NCBI RefSeq assembly: GCF_900115075.1
Contig: NZ_FOVG01000001.1
Coordinates: 124,001-188,000 of the forward strand
Source of the DNA: Candidatus Pantoea varia
GTDB lineage: Bacteria > Pseudomonadota > Gammaproteobacteria > Enterobacterales > Enterobacteriaceae
Direction: 5' to 3'
Length of the DNA stretch: 64,000 nt
In this document: piece after piece, positions 18,258 through 28,234 of the stretch
How positions within the stretch are numbered: the first letter of the stretch is position 1
How the letters are laid out: each line of letters begins with the position of its first letter
The notes under the pieces: model-generated
What the model saw: only the letters and a program-made list of their open reading frames with translations
What the model was told of the DNA's origin: nothing
Database searches by the model: none
Translations under genes and position numbers: made by a program

Positions 18258-19691
18258 TCAGTGCGGCAGCAGGAAGATCGTCGCCAGTCCCAGGAAGATA
18301 AAGAAGCCGCCGGTATCGGTCAGGGCGGTGATCAATACGCTGGAGCCGACGGCCGGATCGCGCTTCATTTTGGTCATGACCAGCGGGACCAGTACGCCCA
18401 TCAGCGCGGCCAGCAGCAGATTGAGCGCCATGGCCAGCATCATGACCCCGCCGAGCGCCATATTGTCATACATCAGCCAGGTAACGCCGCCCATGATGCC
18501 GCCCCAGAACAGGCCATTGATCAGCGCCACGCCAAGTTCACGGACAATCAGAAATGAGAAGTTTCCCGGTTCAACCTGATGTAAGGCCAGCGCCCGCACA
18601 ATCATGGTGATGGTCTGATTACCGGTGTTACCGCCGATACCCGCAACGATGGGCATCAGAGTCGCGAGGGCCACGATTTGCGAAATGGTTCCCTCAAACA
18701 GCCCGATGACCCGCGAGGCGACAAAGGCGGTGCAAAGGTTAATCGCCAGCCAGGCCCAGCGTTTACGCACTGATTTACGCACCGGCGCGAACACATCCTC
18801 TTCCTGACTGATACCGCCCATTTTACGAATATTGCTTTCGTTTTCGGCATTCACCAGGTCGATGATGTCTTCAATGGTCACACGACCAATCAGTTTGCCC
18901 TTCGCGTCGGTGACGGCAGCAGAAATGAGGTTATAACGCTCAAAGGCGCTGGCGGCGTCTTCGGCCTTATCGTTGAGCTGAAAGGTGGTAGGGCGCGCGT
19001 TCATGACGTCGCTCACCAGGGTTTTGGGTTTATTAAGCAGGATATCCGTCAGCAGCAGTTCGCCCAGCAGCTGATTGTCTTTATTGGTGATAAACAGCTT
19101 ATCGGTCCCGCCCGGCATGCTTTTACGCTTGCGCAGAAAACGCTGCACCGTCGCCAGCGTGACATCGTCGCGCACCGTCAGGATATTGAAATCCATTACC
19201 CGGCCCACGCGGTCACGGTCGAGCTGCACCATATCGAGCATGCGGGCGCGCAGGGCTGGCTCTACGGTCGCCAGCAGGCGTCCGGTCAGGTCACGTGGCA
19301 GATACCGCGCCAGCCAGACCTGGTCGTCGATATCGAGCGGCTGAATAGCACGCAGGATATCGCGGTCACTCATCTCTTCGGTGAGGCTGGCCCAGACCGT
19401 TTCAGAGGCTTCAACCAGCACATGGCCGCGCCGCTCGTTCGGCACCAGCCGCCACAGCGCCTGACGTTCTTCTTCGGGCAGGGCTTCGAGAATATCCGCA
19501 AGGTCAGCGGCATGCAGTTGCAGAATGTCCTGTTCCAGCGCATCACGCTGGGCCGCATTTTCACGTTGCTGTTCAGGATTGAGATCGCCGGATTTCTCCA
19601 GCAGGGAATCAACCAGATCGTGCTCACTGAGCAGCAGCGTCAGAATGCGATGACGTATTTCACTTAAACGTTGAGATTGAGAAGCAGACAC
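18258..19691 (-). CDS. mgtE: MgtE magnesium transporter
   Basis: MgtE is a homodimeric, Mg2+-gated channel in the inner membrane. The 477-residue product has the N domain (about 30-150; HAADLADILEALPEEER), two CBS domains (about 160-285; VRDDVTL, VTIEDIIDLVNAE), a plug helix, and five transmembrane helices (about 310-477) including PIVAGIGGNTGNQ, the family's pore motif, and a TALTDTGGFFIFLGLA end. E. coli K-12 lacks mgtE, so this is an accessory Mg2+ route. An unusual inverted repeat lies upstream. Confidence 0.94.
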   Translation of the reverse strand: MSASQSQRLSEIRHRILTLLLSEHDLVDSLLEKSGDLNPEQQRENAAQRDALEQDILQLHAADLADILEALPEEERQALWRLVPNERRGHVLVEASETVWASLTEEMSDRDILRAIQPLDIDDQVWLARYLPRDLTGRLLATVEPALRARMLDMVQLDRDRVGRVMDFNILTVRDDVTLATVQRFLRKRKSMPGGTDKLFITNKDNQLLGELLLTDILLNKPKTLVSDVMNARPTTFQLNDKAEDAASAFERYNLISAAVTDAKGKLIGRVTIEDIIDLVNAENESNIRKMGGISQEEDVFAPVRKSVRKRWAWLAINLCTAFVASRVIGLFEGTISQIVALATLMPIVAGIGGNTGNQTITMIVRALALHQVEPGNFSFLIVRELGVALINGLFWGGIMGGVTWLMYDNMALGGVMMLAMALNLLLAALMGVLVPLVMTKMKRDPAVGSSVLITALTDTGGFFIFLGLATIFLLPH

Positions 19692-19733
19692 ATTGGATCC
19701 CTTAGTCTGAAAGCACCAGCACGAAGTGTAGCG

Positions 19734-19811
19734 TTTCGCCTGAAAAAGGGATGCAAAAAAGAGTCCAGTTATCTGGATAACTTTTACGTTTCAGGTGCGT
19801 TTCAGGCGAAA
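19734..19811. repeat. Nested inverted repeat between yfgG and mgtE
   Basis: TTTCGCCTGAAA (19734-19745) and TTTCAGGCGAAA (19800-19811) are perfect reverse complements. Inside is the hairpin AGTTATC-TG-GATAACT (19767-19782). On the minus strand the inner hairpin is followed six bases later by TTTTTT. It could be a yfgG terminator or a structured mgtE leader. Confidence 0.55.
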
Positions 19812-19822
19812 ATTACTATTCG

Positions 19823-20008
19823 TTAGCGCGTATCACCTGATGTAACGGTGACCGGTTCAGGAATAGCTTTCTGTTGCTGATGATGCTCAAAGGCAGCAGG
19901 CAGGATAAATATCAGGCGACTAAAGAGAATGATAAAACTAATCAGCAGCACAATGCGGGTCATGGTGCCGGTTTTTTGACGTCTTCGGGGAGAAATAGCG
20001 CTGTTCAC
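19823..20008 (-). CDS. yfgG: YfgG-like small membrane protein
   Basis: This small protein is predicted to span the inner membrane once; the segment MTRIVLLISFIILFSRLIF is nearly identical to E. coli YfgG. A GTG start at 20008 is proposed: it has AGGAACC about 8 bases upstream and gives 61 residues, against 63 in E. coli, with the same distance to the hydrophobic block. ATG starts farther upstream (20035, 20062) lack a good ribosome site. The tail is short and hydrophilic. YfgG has been associated with metal tolerance in E. coli; no mechanism is visible here. Confidence 0.8.
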   Translation of the reverse strand: MNSAISPRRRQKTGTMTRIVLLISFIILFSRLIFILPAAFEHHQQQKAIPEPVTVTSGDTR

Positions 20009-20110
20009 GCGGGGTGGTTCCTGTAATGAGCCCATCGGGGGGCGACTGCAATATTTAGTCACAGTCGCCTGACGAAATCAATCGCTGTTGAAAAAAACAG
20101 CAGATAAAAA

Positions 20111-20725
20111 TCAGTAACTCGCTTTTTGCGCCAGCAGCGTCGCAAAGCGGCAGGTGATGCGGTTGCCATTTTCATCTTTGCGATGCAGCTGACCCGGGTG
20201 CTCGTTGTACTTCACGATGTGCCAATTGCGGTAGTAATGGCTCAGCTCGCCCGACTTAAAAGCAAAAGAGAAATCAGCCGGGCAGGGCATATCGTCCGTG
20301 TTCATTGCTGCCACGATCAGGTTAAAACCATCCCTGACCGTACAGGCCTGCATGTCGGCAATCAGCTGCGGAATGGTCTGCGGTTGCAGGAACATCATCA
20401 CCACGGTCGACAGCACAAAGTTAAAGCCGCCATTGAAGCGCGTGTTGTTCAGGTCGCGCTCCCCGGTGTGAATTCCGCTGAGTTTTTCCTGCGCAATAAT
20501 CTCCTGCAGGCGCGCCAGACTTTGCGGATTATGATCCCATGCCGTGACGTCAAAACCGTGCTGATTCAGAAACAGCGTATTGCGTCCCACGCCACAGCCA
20601 AGATCAAGCGCCTTGCCGACGTTGAGCTGGGGCAGAGCCGCAACCACTTCGGAGTGGGGCGGCGTTAAACCATAGGTGTCGGCAAAATAGTTTTCGCCTG
20701 AACGTGGTGCGGTTGGTTGTGTCAT
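20111..20725 (-). CDS. tehB: TehB-like SAM-dependent methyltransferase
   Basis: This class I methyltransferase of about 204 residues has the SAM-binding motif LDLGCGVGRNTLFL and the TehB-type blocks ENYFADTYGLTPPHSEV, LSTVVMMFLQPQTIP and YNEHPGQLHRKDENGNRI. TehB methylates tellurite or selenium species and contributes to resistance. No tehA is adjacent. It lies just downstream of ppx on the same strand (41-base gap) and may be co-transcribed. Several near-adjacent ATGs (20734, 20731, 20725) are possible and none has a strong ribosome site, so the start is uncertain by a few codons. Confidence 0.85.
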   Translation of the reverse strand: MTQPTAPRSGENYFADTYGLTPPHSEVVAALPQLNVGKALDLGCGVGRNTLFLNQHGFDVTAWDHNPQSLARLQEIIAQEKLSGIHTGERDLNNTRFNGGFNFVLSTVVMMFLQPQTIPQLIADMQACTVRDGFNLIVAAMNTDDMPCPADFSFAFKSGELSHYYRNWHIVKYNEHPGQLHRKDENGNRITCRFATLLAQKASY

Positions 20726-20766
20726 ATTCATCATTTTAGTTAAACGGGCGCCAGGCGCCCGTATTG

Positions 20767-22293
20767 TCAGACTTCTTCTTCCAGGATCAGTTTCCATCCT
20801 GTGACGTCGTTCCAGTAAACCTGCTCGCGTTCAAGATCGAGCTGAACGAGGTTGTTCTGAGCAAAATAGCCCGCCGGGAAAATCAGCGTCCAGTGGCCAT
20901 CATCGCACTTCAGGGTTAGCGCATCCGGACGCGTGGTAGCCTGGCGCTGATTATTCAGCAGGGTACCCAGGCGCAGCAGGAAAATCAGCGGCACAAACTG
21001 CTTTTTCTTAAACAGCGTCACGCGTGGCAACTCATCAAGCTTCACCGCTTTGCGATGGAATCGGACCAGCGCCGCCAGCAGCATCTGCTGATCCTGATTG
21101 AAGCCCGGCAGGTTGGTATTTTGCAGGATGTAGGCTGAATGGCGTTGCAGACCGCTGTGATTGATGGTCAGGCCCACTTCGTGCAGCATCGCCCCCCATT
21201 TCAGCAGTGCAGCCAGCTGCGGATTCGCCAGTTTCGGGTTCTGTTCGCTCCACTGCAGATAGAGCTGCTCGGTGGTTTCCAGCACGCGTCGCGCCTGATC
21301 GCTGTCGATAGCGTAATGGTTAGCCAGGCTTTGCGCCGTCCGGCTGCGAATATCCTGATGGCGGAAACGGCCCTCCATCTCATAGAGCACGCCTTCACGC
21401 AGCGCACCGTCGGAAAGACGCAGCTCGCGAATCGCCAGCGCATCAAAGACGCCACAGAGAATGGCCAGTCCTGGCACAAACACGCCTTTGCGCTCTTCTG
21501 ACAGGCCCGGCAGGCTCAGCGCAGAGAAGGATTTGTGTTTCATCACTTCGTCATAGAGCTTTTCGAGACGCTCAGGCGTAATCAGCTTTTCTTTTTCATC
21601 CATCGCCTGCAGCACTTCGCAGGCGGCTTTGATGGTACCGGACGCGCCCAGCGCATATTGCCAGCCATGCAGACGATATTGCCACGCCAGCGTTTCCAGC
21701 TTCTGCGCAGCCGCTAAGCGGGCGCGACGGAAGTTTTCACGGCTAATTTCGCCTTTCGGGAAATAGAGCTGGGCGAAACTGACGCAACCCATGCGCCGGC
21801 TCTCAACCAGTTGTGGTTCAAAATCTTCGCCAATCACCAGCTCAGTGGAGCCGCCGCCGATGTCGATCACCAGCTTGCGGCCTTTCTCCGGCTGCGTGTG
21901 TTCAACGCCCATAAAGATCAGACGCGCCTCTTCATGGCCCGAAATCACCTCGATAGGGTAGGGGATCACCTCGGCAGCGCGCTGCAGGAAGGTTTCGGCG
22001 TTAATCGCCTCGCGCAGCGTATGGGTGCCGACAATCGTCACGTTGGCAGGGCTGAAGCCCTGCAGACGCTCTGCAAACAGGGTCAGGCAGGCTAAACCCC
22101 GCTCCATCGCCTCTTCACTGAGGTTGTGTTGAGCATCCAGCCCGTCAGCCAGATGGACGCGCTGCTTAAGGCGGCCCAGTACCTGCATCGCACCATCGAC
22201 AACCCGCGCAATCACCATATGGAAACTGTTCGAGCCCAGGTCAATCGCCGCAAACTCCTGGGGTTTTGGCGTACTTTTATGAGAAATTGGCAT
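20767..22293 (-). CDS. ppx: Exopolyphosphatase
   Basis: Ppx hydrolyses terminal phosphates from inorganic polyphosphate. The 508-residue product shows the ASKHA-type phosphate-binding motifs [14 protein letters not shown] near residue 16 and [13 protein letters not shown] near residue 145, then the C-terminal HD-like domain ([20 protein letters not shown]). It starts 5 bases after the ppk stop, so ppk-ppx form one operon as in E. coli, balancing polyphosphate synthesis and breakdown. Confidence 0.97.
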   Translation of the reverse strand: MPISHKSTPKPQEFAAIDLGSNSFHMVIARVVDGAMQVLGRLKQRVHLADGLDAQHNLSEEAMERGLACLTLFAERLQGFSPANVTIVGTHTLREAINAETFLQRAAEVIPYPIEVISGHEEARLIFMGVEHTQPEKGRKLVIDIGGGSTELVIGEDFEPQLVESRRMGCVSFAQLYFPKGEISRENFRRARLAAAQKLETLAWQYRLHGWQYALGASGTIKAACEVLQAMDEKEKLITPERLEKLYDEVMKHKSFSALSLPGLSEERKGVFVPGLAILCGVFDALAIRELRLSDGALREGVLYEMEGRFRHQDIRSRTAQSLANHYAIDSDQARRVLETTEQLYLQWSEQNPKLANPQLAALLKWGAMLHEVGLTINHSGLQRHSAYILQNTNLPGFNQDQQMLLAALVRFHRKAVKLDELPRVTLFKKKQFVPLIFLLRLGTLLNNQRQATTRPDALTLKCDDGHWTLIFPAGYFAQNNLVQLDLEREQVYWNDVTGWKLILEEEV

Positions 22294-22298
22294 AGGAT

Positions 22299-24359
22299 TT
22301 ATTCAGGTTGTTCCAGTTTCTTGATGTAATCATAGATGGCCAGCTGCGAGCGCACTTTACGGCGATTGCCACGCTGGACGTAATGGTTACTCAACTCTTT
22401 ATCGACGATGCGGGCTTTCACCGTATCACTCAACTGAATAGCAATAATGTCGAGTATGCGCTGCCGGATGTGGGGATCGAGGATCGCCACTGCCACTTCG
22501 ATGCGGTAATCAATATTACGTGTCATCCAGTCAGCGGAGGAGAGGAACACCTTCTTATCGCCGCCATTCTCAAAAATATAGACGCGATCGTGTTCCAGAT
22601 AACGGTCAACAATACTGATGACACGAATATTTTCACTGATCCCGGGCAAGTCTGGGATTAATGAGCACATTCCGCGCACCAGAAGATTGACCTTCACCCC
22701 TACGCTGGAGGCTGTATAAAGCCGATCAACCAGTCCTTTGTCCACCAGATTGTTGATTTTCAGAGTAATGCCGCAGGGCTTATTCTGCTGGGCGTTGGCG
22801 ATTTCGGTGTCGATCAGTTCATACAGCATCCGGCGCGAGTTCTGCGGCGAGACCATCAGATGATCGAACGTCACCGGCCGGTAAGGGTTCTCAATAAAGT
22901 TGAATACCCGGCGCACTTCATTGGTGATGCGCGCATCGGCGGTCAGCAACGAGTAGTCGGTATAGAGGCGCGCGGTTTTCTCGTTAAAGTTGCCGGTACC
23001 GATATGCGCGTAGCGCACAATCTCTTCGCCTTCGCGGCGTGAGATCAGGAACAGCTTGGCGTGGATCTTCAGGCCCGGTGCAGAGAAAATCACATGCACG
23101 CCCGCTTCGGTAAGGCGTTTCGCCCAATAGATGTTGGCTTCTTCATCAAAGCGCGCCTGCAACTCCACCACCACCGTGACTTTTTTACCGTTATAGGCGG
23201 CATGGATCATCGCATCCATAATGCGGGAGTGTTTCGCGACGCGGTAGATGTTGATTTTGATCGCCAGCACGCTGGGGTCAAACGACGCCTGACGCAGCAG
23301 CTCAAGCACATGTTCAAAGGTGTGGTACGGGTAGTAGAGCAGCACGTCGCGATTGCGAATCGCATCAAAGCCGTTGCGGAAGCCATCAAAGCCGATATGG
23401 CGAATCTGCGGCAGCGGGCGGTTCACCAGGTTGTTTTTGCCGACGTTCGGGAAGCCGATAAAATCTTTGAAGTTGTGGTAGCGGCCGCCTGGCAGTATGG
23501 AGTCCAGGTTAGAGATGGAAAGCTTGTGGCACAGCAGCGACACCATCGTGTCGGGCATATCGCGCTGGTAGACAAAACGCACCGGTTCCGCGGTCAGTCG
23601 CTGCTTCAGGCTGGAGGACATCAGCTCCAGCAGGCTCGACTCCATCTCCGTGACCAGATCGTACTCGGCGTCACGCGTCATTTTCATTGAATAGGCGTTG
23701 AGCGCATCGTAGTCGTAGAAGCCTTTAAAAATGTCATCCAGGCAGTAACGCAGAATATTATCCAGCAGGATCATCGGTTTACGGCGGCGCGGTGGCTCTG
23801 CCGGTAAATTGATGAAACGCGGTACTTTGTCGGACGGAATTTCCAGCAGCGCATACTGAATATTGTCACCGCGAATTATCTCTACCGCCAGATAGGTGTA
23901 GTCATCTTTGAGGAATTCAGTCAGATCTGTCTCATGGGTGATCAGGATCGGCGAGATATGCTGACGCAGCTCATGCTTGAAGTAGTGGCGCAGCCAAGCC
24001 TGCTGATTGGATGAGAGCTGACGTTCGTTGATCAGGAAGATCTGATTGCGTGCCATCTCCAGCAGCAGATCGTTATAAAGCGCATCAAATTCCTGATCGG
24101 ACTTCATCACGCGCTGCTGGATTTTCTTAAACAGATGGCGTGGGGTACTGGCGGAACCCTGTTCTTCACCAATCAGAATGCGGCGCTTGAGGTCGGCAAA
24201 ACGCACTTTATAGAATTCGTCGAGATTGTTGGAATAGATACCCAGAAAGCGCATCCGCTCAATCAGTGGATTGCTTTTGTCTGCTGCTTCCTGCAAAACC
24301 CGTTCATTAAAGGATAACCAGCTTAATTCTTTTTCAATATAAAGCTTTACCTGACCCAT
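22299..24359 (-). CDS. ppk: Polyphosphate kinase 1
   Basis: Ppk1 polymerises ATP gamma-phosphates into polyphosphate at the inner membrane. The 686-residue product matches E. coli Ppk along its length, with the N-terminal domain ([20 protein letters not shown]), the two phospholipase D-like catalytic domains including [14 protein letters not shown] (catalytic histidine) and [17 protein letters not shown], and [10 protein letters not shown] near the end. ATG 24359 ([11 protein letters not shown]) has GGAG upstream and equals the E. coli start; the frame is open to 24455. It is divergent from the Pst-like operon, which is suggestive for phosphate metabolism. Confidence 0.97.
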   Translation of the reverse strand: MGQVKLYIEKELSWLSFNERVLQEAADKSNPLIERMRFLGIYSNNLDEFYKVRFADLKRRILIGEEQGSASTPRHLFKKIQQRVMKSDQEFDALYNDLLLEMARNQIFLINERQLSSNQQAWLRHYFKHELRQHISPILITHETDLTEFLKDDYTYLAVEIIRGDNIQYALLEIPSDKVPRFINLPAEPPRRRKPMILLDNILRYCLDDIFKGFYDYDALNAYSMKMTRDAEYDLVTEMESSLLELMSSSLKQRLTAEPVRFVYQRDMPDTMVSLLCHKLSISNLDSILPGGRYHNFKDFIGFPNVGKNNLVNRPLPQIRHIGFDGFRNGFDAIRNRDVLLYYPYHTFEHVLELLRQASFDPSVLAIKINIYRVAKHSRIMDAMIHAAYNGKKVTVVVELQARFDEEANIYWAKRLTEAGVHVIFSAPGLKIHAKLFLISRREGEEIVRYAHIGTGNFNEKTARLYTDYSLLTADARITNEVRRVFNFIENPYRPVTFDHLMVSPQNSRRMLYELIDTEIANAQQNKPCGITLKINNLVDKGLVDRLYTASSVGVKVNLLVRGMCSLIPDLPGISENIRVISIVDRYLEHDRVYIFENGGDKKVFLSSADWMTRNIDYRIEVAVAILDPHIRQRILDIIAIQLSDTVKARIVDKELSNHYVQRGNRRKVRSQLAIYDYIKKLEQPE

Positions 24360-24509
24360 TCTCACTCCATTTAGCGGTTGCAGGACTGAAGATCCAGTAT
24401 CCACCAACATTATGGCGAGAGTATGGCAGCGTTGTCCAACGCCAGGAGTTGTCATATCAATCGGCTACGGGCAACATAGCGGCTTATTTCAGGCTGCCAC
24501 CGGAACCGC

Positions 24510-26597
24510 ATGAGCGCAAACCACATTCCTGTCCAATTCAGCGATCGCAAGCGTCGTGCCGTTGATCGTCTGACGCGGCGGCTGGTCACCTGCTGTGGCG
24601 TGGCGATCCTGCTGTTGATGCTGCTGCTATTCTGCTGGCTGATTGGCGTGGTCCTGCCGCTGTTTAATGCGCCTGGCCTGCAAATTGCGGCCAGCCAGCA
24701 ACTCTGGGATCGCGCGCCAGCCTTAGCGATTGGCAATCAGGGTCATGTCGGCTGGCGTATCAGCGCGCGCGGTGCGGCCCGTTTTATTCCGCTGGATGGT
24801 CAGCCTGCGGAGCCAGCGCTGGCACTGACGCCCGCTCCCGATGAAGCCGTGCTGAGTGCTGATGGGCAGACGCTGCTGCTGAATATGCAGGGCGCGCTGA
24901 TGCTGATGCAGCCTGCAACTGACCAGCAGTGGCGTTTCCCGCTGGGCGACAAACCCTTTCATCTGCCCGATGGCGCGGTGACGAAGATGGCGCTGGCGTC
25001 GCGCCATGCCGGTCAGTGGCGCATTGCCGCACTGACAGAGGCCGGACTCCGGGTGCTGACGCTGGGCACCGATCGTCAGGCCTCGATTATCCCGCTTCCG
25101 CAACGTCAGCTGGATTTGCTGGCGCTATCGCCATCCGGCGATCTGCTCTATACCACCGAAGGCAATCTGCTGCGGGTCTGGCAACTTGACGATGACCGGG
25201 CACTGCTGCGCGAAACGCACACTTTGCCGCAGCCGCCGACCAGTCTGCATCTGCTGGTGGGTGGCCGAAGCCTGTTGATTCAGGATCACAGCGGCGTCAC
25301 TCAGTGGTTCGCCATTACCAGCGACCAGGGGCCGCGCCTGCAGCGCATCCGGACCTTTGCCCACAGCGATGGCGAGACGATTCTGGTGACGGAATCACAG
25401 CGTCGCGTGTTTGCAACGCTCAGTAAAAAGGGGATGCTGCGGCTGTTCGCCAGTAAGCAGAGTGGCCCGATACTGCAGCGTCAGCTGGAACCTGGCATCG
25501 TGCAGGCGCAGTTTTCTCCCCGTGGCGACAGCCTGCTGATTGAGCGGCCAGGAAGCTGGCAGACGCTGCGGCTGGATAATCCATGGCCGGACGTCACCTG
25601 GCGCAATTTCTGGCAAAAAATCTGGTATGAAAACTATCCCGGACCGGACTGGGTCTGGCAATCGACCGCGGCCGGTGACAACTATCAGGCCAAGTTCAGC
25701 CTGATGCCCATGGTGATGGGAACGCTGAAAGCGGCCAGTCTGGCGCTGCTGTTTGCGACACCACTGGCGCTGGCTGCGGCGATGTACACCGCGTGGTTCA
25801 TGGCGCCAGGCCTGCGACGCTGGGTTAAACCGGCAATCGAAATGATGGGCGCGCTGCCGAGCGTAGTGGTGGGGCTGATTGCCGGAATCTGGCTCGCGCC
25901 GCATATTGGCCGGGCGCTGGTGGGCGTACTGTTGCTGCCGCTGACGCTGGCGGGTTCGCTGCTGCTGTGTGGCGTGTTCAGCGCACGTTTACCGCCGCGC
26001 TGGCGTCAGCCGGGCCGTGAGGTTCTGATTCTGCTGCCGCTGTTGCTGCTGGTCACGCTGCTGACGCTGTGGCTGCCCACACTGTTTATACCGGATGCGG
26101 GCGACTGGCTGCCGCATTATGAGCAGCGCAATCTGCTGGTGGCGGCGCTGGCGATGGGCTTTGCGCTGGTGCCGCTGATTTTCACCCTCTCTGAAGATGC
26201 GCTGTTCAGCGTGCCCGCCGCGTTAGGGCAGGGCTCGCTGGCACTGGGCGCGACCCCATGGCAAACCCTGACCCGCGTGGTGCTGCCGGGGGCTTCCGCC
26301 GGTATTTTTGCCGCCCTGATGATTGGTCTGGGACGCGCCGTAGGAGAAACCATGATTTTGCTGATGGCGACCGGCAACACGCCGCAAAGTGAAGGTGGTC
26401 TGTTCAGCGGGCTGCGCGCACTGTCCGCCAATATCGCCATTGAGATGCCGGAAGCCGCAGCGGGCAGTGCCCACTATCGCGTGCTGTTTCTCAGCGCCCT
26501 GATGCTGCTGCTGTTTACGCTGGTGATTAACACGGTTGCCGAGCTGATCCGGCAGCGACTGCGTCAGCGCTACAGCCAGCACGAGGAGCAGGCATGA
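24510..26597 (+). CDS. Large PstC-type phosphate ABC permease with an extra periplasmic domain
   Basis: The 695-residue protein is about twice the length of classical PstC (about 320). A first transmembrane helix (about 28-52) leads into a periplasmic insert of about 300 residues with beta-propeller-like repeats (LALSPSGDLLYTTEGNLLRVW). The permease domain (about 395-690) contains the EAA-type loop ALGQGSLALGATPWQTLTRVVLPGA and five or more helices. Similar large forms occur in Vibrio and Pseudomonas second Pst systems. Its stop overlaps the next gene by 4 bases. No pstS or phoU is present, so the binding protein must come from elsewhere or not be needed. Confidence 0.82.
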   Translation: MSANHIPVQFSDRKRRAVDRLTRRLVTCCGVAILLLMLLLFCWLIGVVLPLFNAPGLQIAASQQLWDRAPALAIGNQGHVGWRISARGAARFIPLDGQPAEPALALTPAPDEAVLSADGQTLLLNMQGALMLMQPATDQQWRFPLGDKPFHLPDGAVTKMALASRHAGQWRIAALTEAGLRVLTLGTDRQASIIPLPQRQLDLLALSPSGDLLYTTEGNLLRVWQLDDDRALLRETHTLPQPPTSLHLLVGGRSLLIQDHSGVTQWFAITSDQGPRLQRIRTFAHSDGETILVTESQRRVFATLSKKGMLRLFASKQSGPILQRQLEPGIVQAQFSPRGDSLLIERPGSWQTLRLDNPWPDVTWRNFWQKIWYENYPGPDWVWQSTAAGDNYQAKFSLMPMVMGTLKAASLALLFATPLALAAAMYTAWFMAPGLRRWVKPAIEMMGALPSVVVGLIAGIWLAPHIGRALVGVLLLPLTLAGSLLLCGVFSARLPPRWRQPGREVLILLPLLLLVTLLTLWLPTLFIPDAGDWLPHYEQRNLLVAALAMGFALVPLIFTLSEDALFSVPAALGQGSLALGATPWQTLTRVVLPGASAGIFAALMIGLGRAVGETMILLMATGNTPQSEGGLFSGLRALSANIAIEMPEAAAGSAHYRVLFLSALMLLLFTLVINTVAELIRQRLRQRYSQHEEQA

Positions 26598-28228
26598 AGG
26601 CGATGCGACAGAATGACCGCTGGCGCTGGTTAACCGCCGGTGCCGTCGCCGTCTGCCTGCTGGCCTTTACGCTGCTGATTGGGCTACTGGCGTGGCAGGG
26701 CGTTCGCGCTTTCTGGCCGCAGCGCGTTGACCTTTATACGTTCAGTCAGCCGGAAGGTGGCGAAACACGTCTGCTGGGCGAAACCCTGGAACATCAGCAG
26801 CGTTTTCCGGCTCCGGCCGATGAGCAGGGCAACAGCGGCGGCCAGGTGCATCGTTATCTGATTAAAACCGGTAACCGTGACTGGGACGCACCCGATTTCC
26901 GCGTCGTCTATAGCCGCGTGGCCGCGAAGGTCAGCCAGCCAGCGGATGTCATGGTGCTGCAACGCCGCAGCCACGGACAGGCCTATGGCTGGTTTGTCGG
27001 CCTGCGTGAAGATAATGAAGAGTTAACTGCCCAGGATCCCGATGCGCTGCTGCATCAGCGGCTCGGACAGGTGCAGATGCTGGTGCGGCAGGTTAATCAG
27101 ATTCGCCGGGTTGATATGGCGCGCATTAACAGCCAGCGTGAGCAACTTGATGAGCAGGCAGCCACAAACCGTGCTGCCGGGCGCTTTGATCTGCAGGCAG
27201 AGTCAGAATATCAGGCCAATCAGGCGGCTTTACAGCGGCGCTTTAATCAGCTGAGTGAGACACTGGCTTCTCTGCAACTGCAGAGTCAGCGCGATCTGTT
27301 AATCCTGCGGGATGTGCAGGGCACCGAACATGCGATTCCGCTGACCGAAATTGTTGACAGCTGGAAGCCTAATGCGATGACGCTGACCGGCAAAACCGGA
27401 CATTTTCTGCATCAGTTGTGGCGTTTCGTCAGTGACACACCCGCCGAGGGTGAAAGTGAATCCGGGGCATTTCCGGCGATCTTTGGCACCGTGCTGATGG
27501 TGCTGCTGATGTCGGTGGTGGTAATGCCGCTGGGGGTCATCGCAGCCATCTGGCTGCACGAATATGCCGGACGCAATGCGCTGACCAGGCTGGTGCGCAT
27601 CGCGGTGGTCAATCTGGCGGGCGTCCCCTCAATCGTTTATGGCGTGTTTGGTCTGGGCTTCTTTGTCTGGCTGGTGGGCGGCACCATTGACCAGCTCTTC
27701 TTCGCCAGCGCACTGCCCAATCCCACCTTTGGTACGCCAGGTTTGCTGTGGGCGTCGCTGACGCTGGCATTACTGACGCTGCCGGTGGTGATTGTGGCGA
27801 CCGAAGAGGGACTATCCCGTATTCCCAACAGCCTGCGGCAGGGCTCGCTGGCGCTGGGCGCGACCCAGGCGGAAACGCTGTGGAACGTGGTGCTGCCGAT
27901 GGCGGTGCCAGCCATGCTGACCGGCCTGATCCTGGCGGTGGCGCGTGCCGCGGGTGAGACCGCGCCGCTGATGCTGGTTGGGGTAGTAAAAATGGTACCG
28001 GAACTGCCGGTCGACGCGGTGTTCCCTTATCTGCATCTGGATCGCAAGTTTATGCATCTGGGCTTCCAGATTTACGATCTGGCGTTTCAGAGTCCGAATA
28101 TTGAAGCTGACCGGCCACTGGTGTTTGCCACCGCGCTGCTGCTGGTGCTGATCATTCTGTCGCTTAATCTGCTGGCGATGGGCCTGCGTCACCGTCTGCG
28201 TGAACGCTATCGCCTCATGACTCAATAA
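26594..28228 (+). CDS. Large PstA-type phosphate ABC permease
   Basis: The 544-residue protein pairs with the upstream permease. It also carries a large periplasmic insert (about 45-290) after its first helix, here with a coiled-coil-like glutamine/arginine-rich stretch (about 185-240). The permease domain follows (about 295-540), with SLALGATQAETLWNVVLPMAVP as the ATPase-contact loop and VARAAGETAPLMLVGVV, typical of PstA. Its ATG lies within the end of the preceding gene (4-base overlap), so the two are translationally coupled. Confidence 0.82.
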   Translation: MKAMRQNDRWRWLTAGAVAVCLLAFTLLIGLLAWQGVRAFWPQRVDLYTFSQPEGGETRLLGETLEHQQRFPAPADEQGNSGGQVHRYLIKTGNRDWDAPDFRVVYSRVAAKVSQPADVMVLQRRSHGQAYGWFVGLREDNEELTAQDPDALLHQRLGQVQMLVRQVNQIRRVDMARINSQREQLDEQAATNRAAGRFDLQAESEYQANQAALQRRFNQLSETLASLQLQSQRDLLILRDVQGTEHAIPLTEIVDSWKPNAMTLTGKTGHFLHQLWRFVSDTPAEGESESGAFPAIFGTVLMVLLMSVVVMPLGVIAAIWLHEYAGRNALTRLVRIAVVNLAGVPSIVYGVFGLGFFVWLVGGTIDQLFFASALPNPTFGTPGLLWASLTLALLTLPVVIVATEEGLSRIPNSLRQGSLALGATQAETLWNVVLPMAVPAMLTGLILAVARAAGETAPLMLVGVVKMVPELPVDAVFPYLHLDRKFMHLGFQIYDLAFQSPNIEADRPLVFATALLLVLIILSLNLLAMGLRHRLRERYRLMTQ

Positions 28229-28234
28229 CAGGCT

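Noticed and set aside
24449-24455. TTGTCAT as a possible Pho-box half site upstream of the Pst-like operon
   Set aside because: No second half site occurs at the required 11-bp period, so PhoB control is not supported by the sequence.
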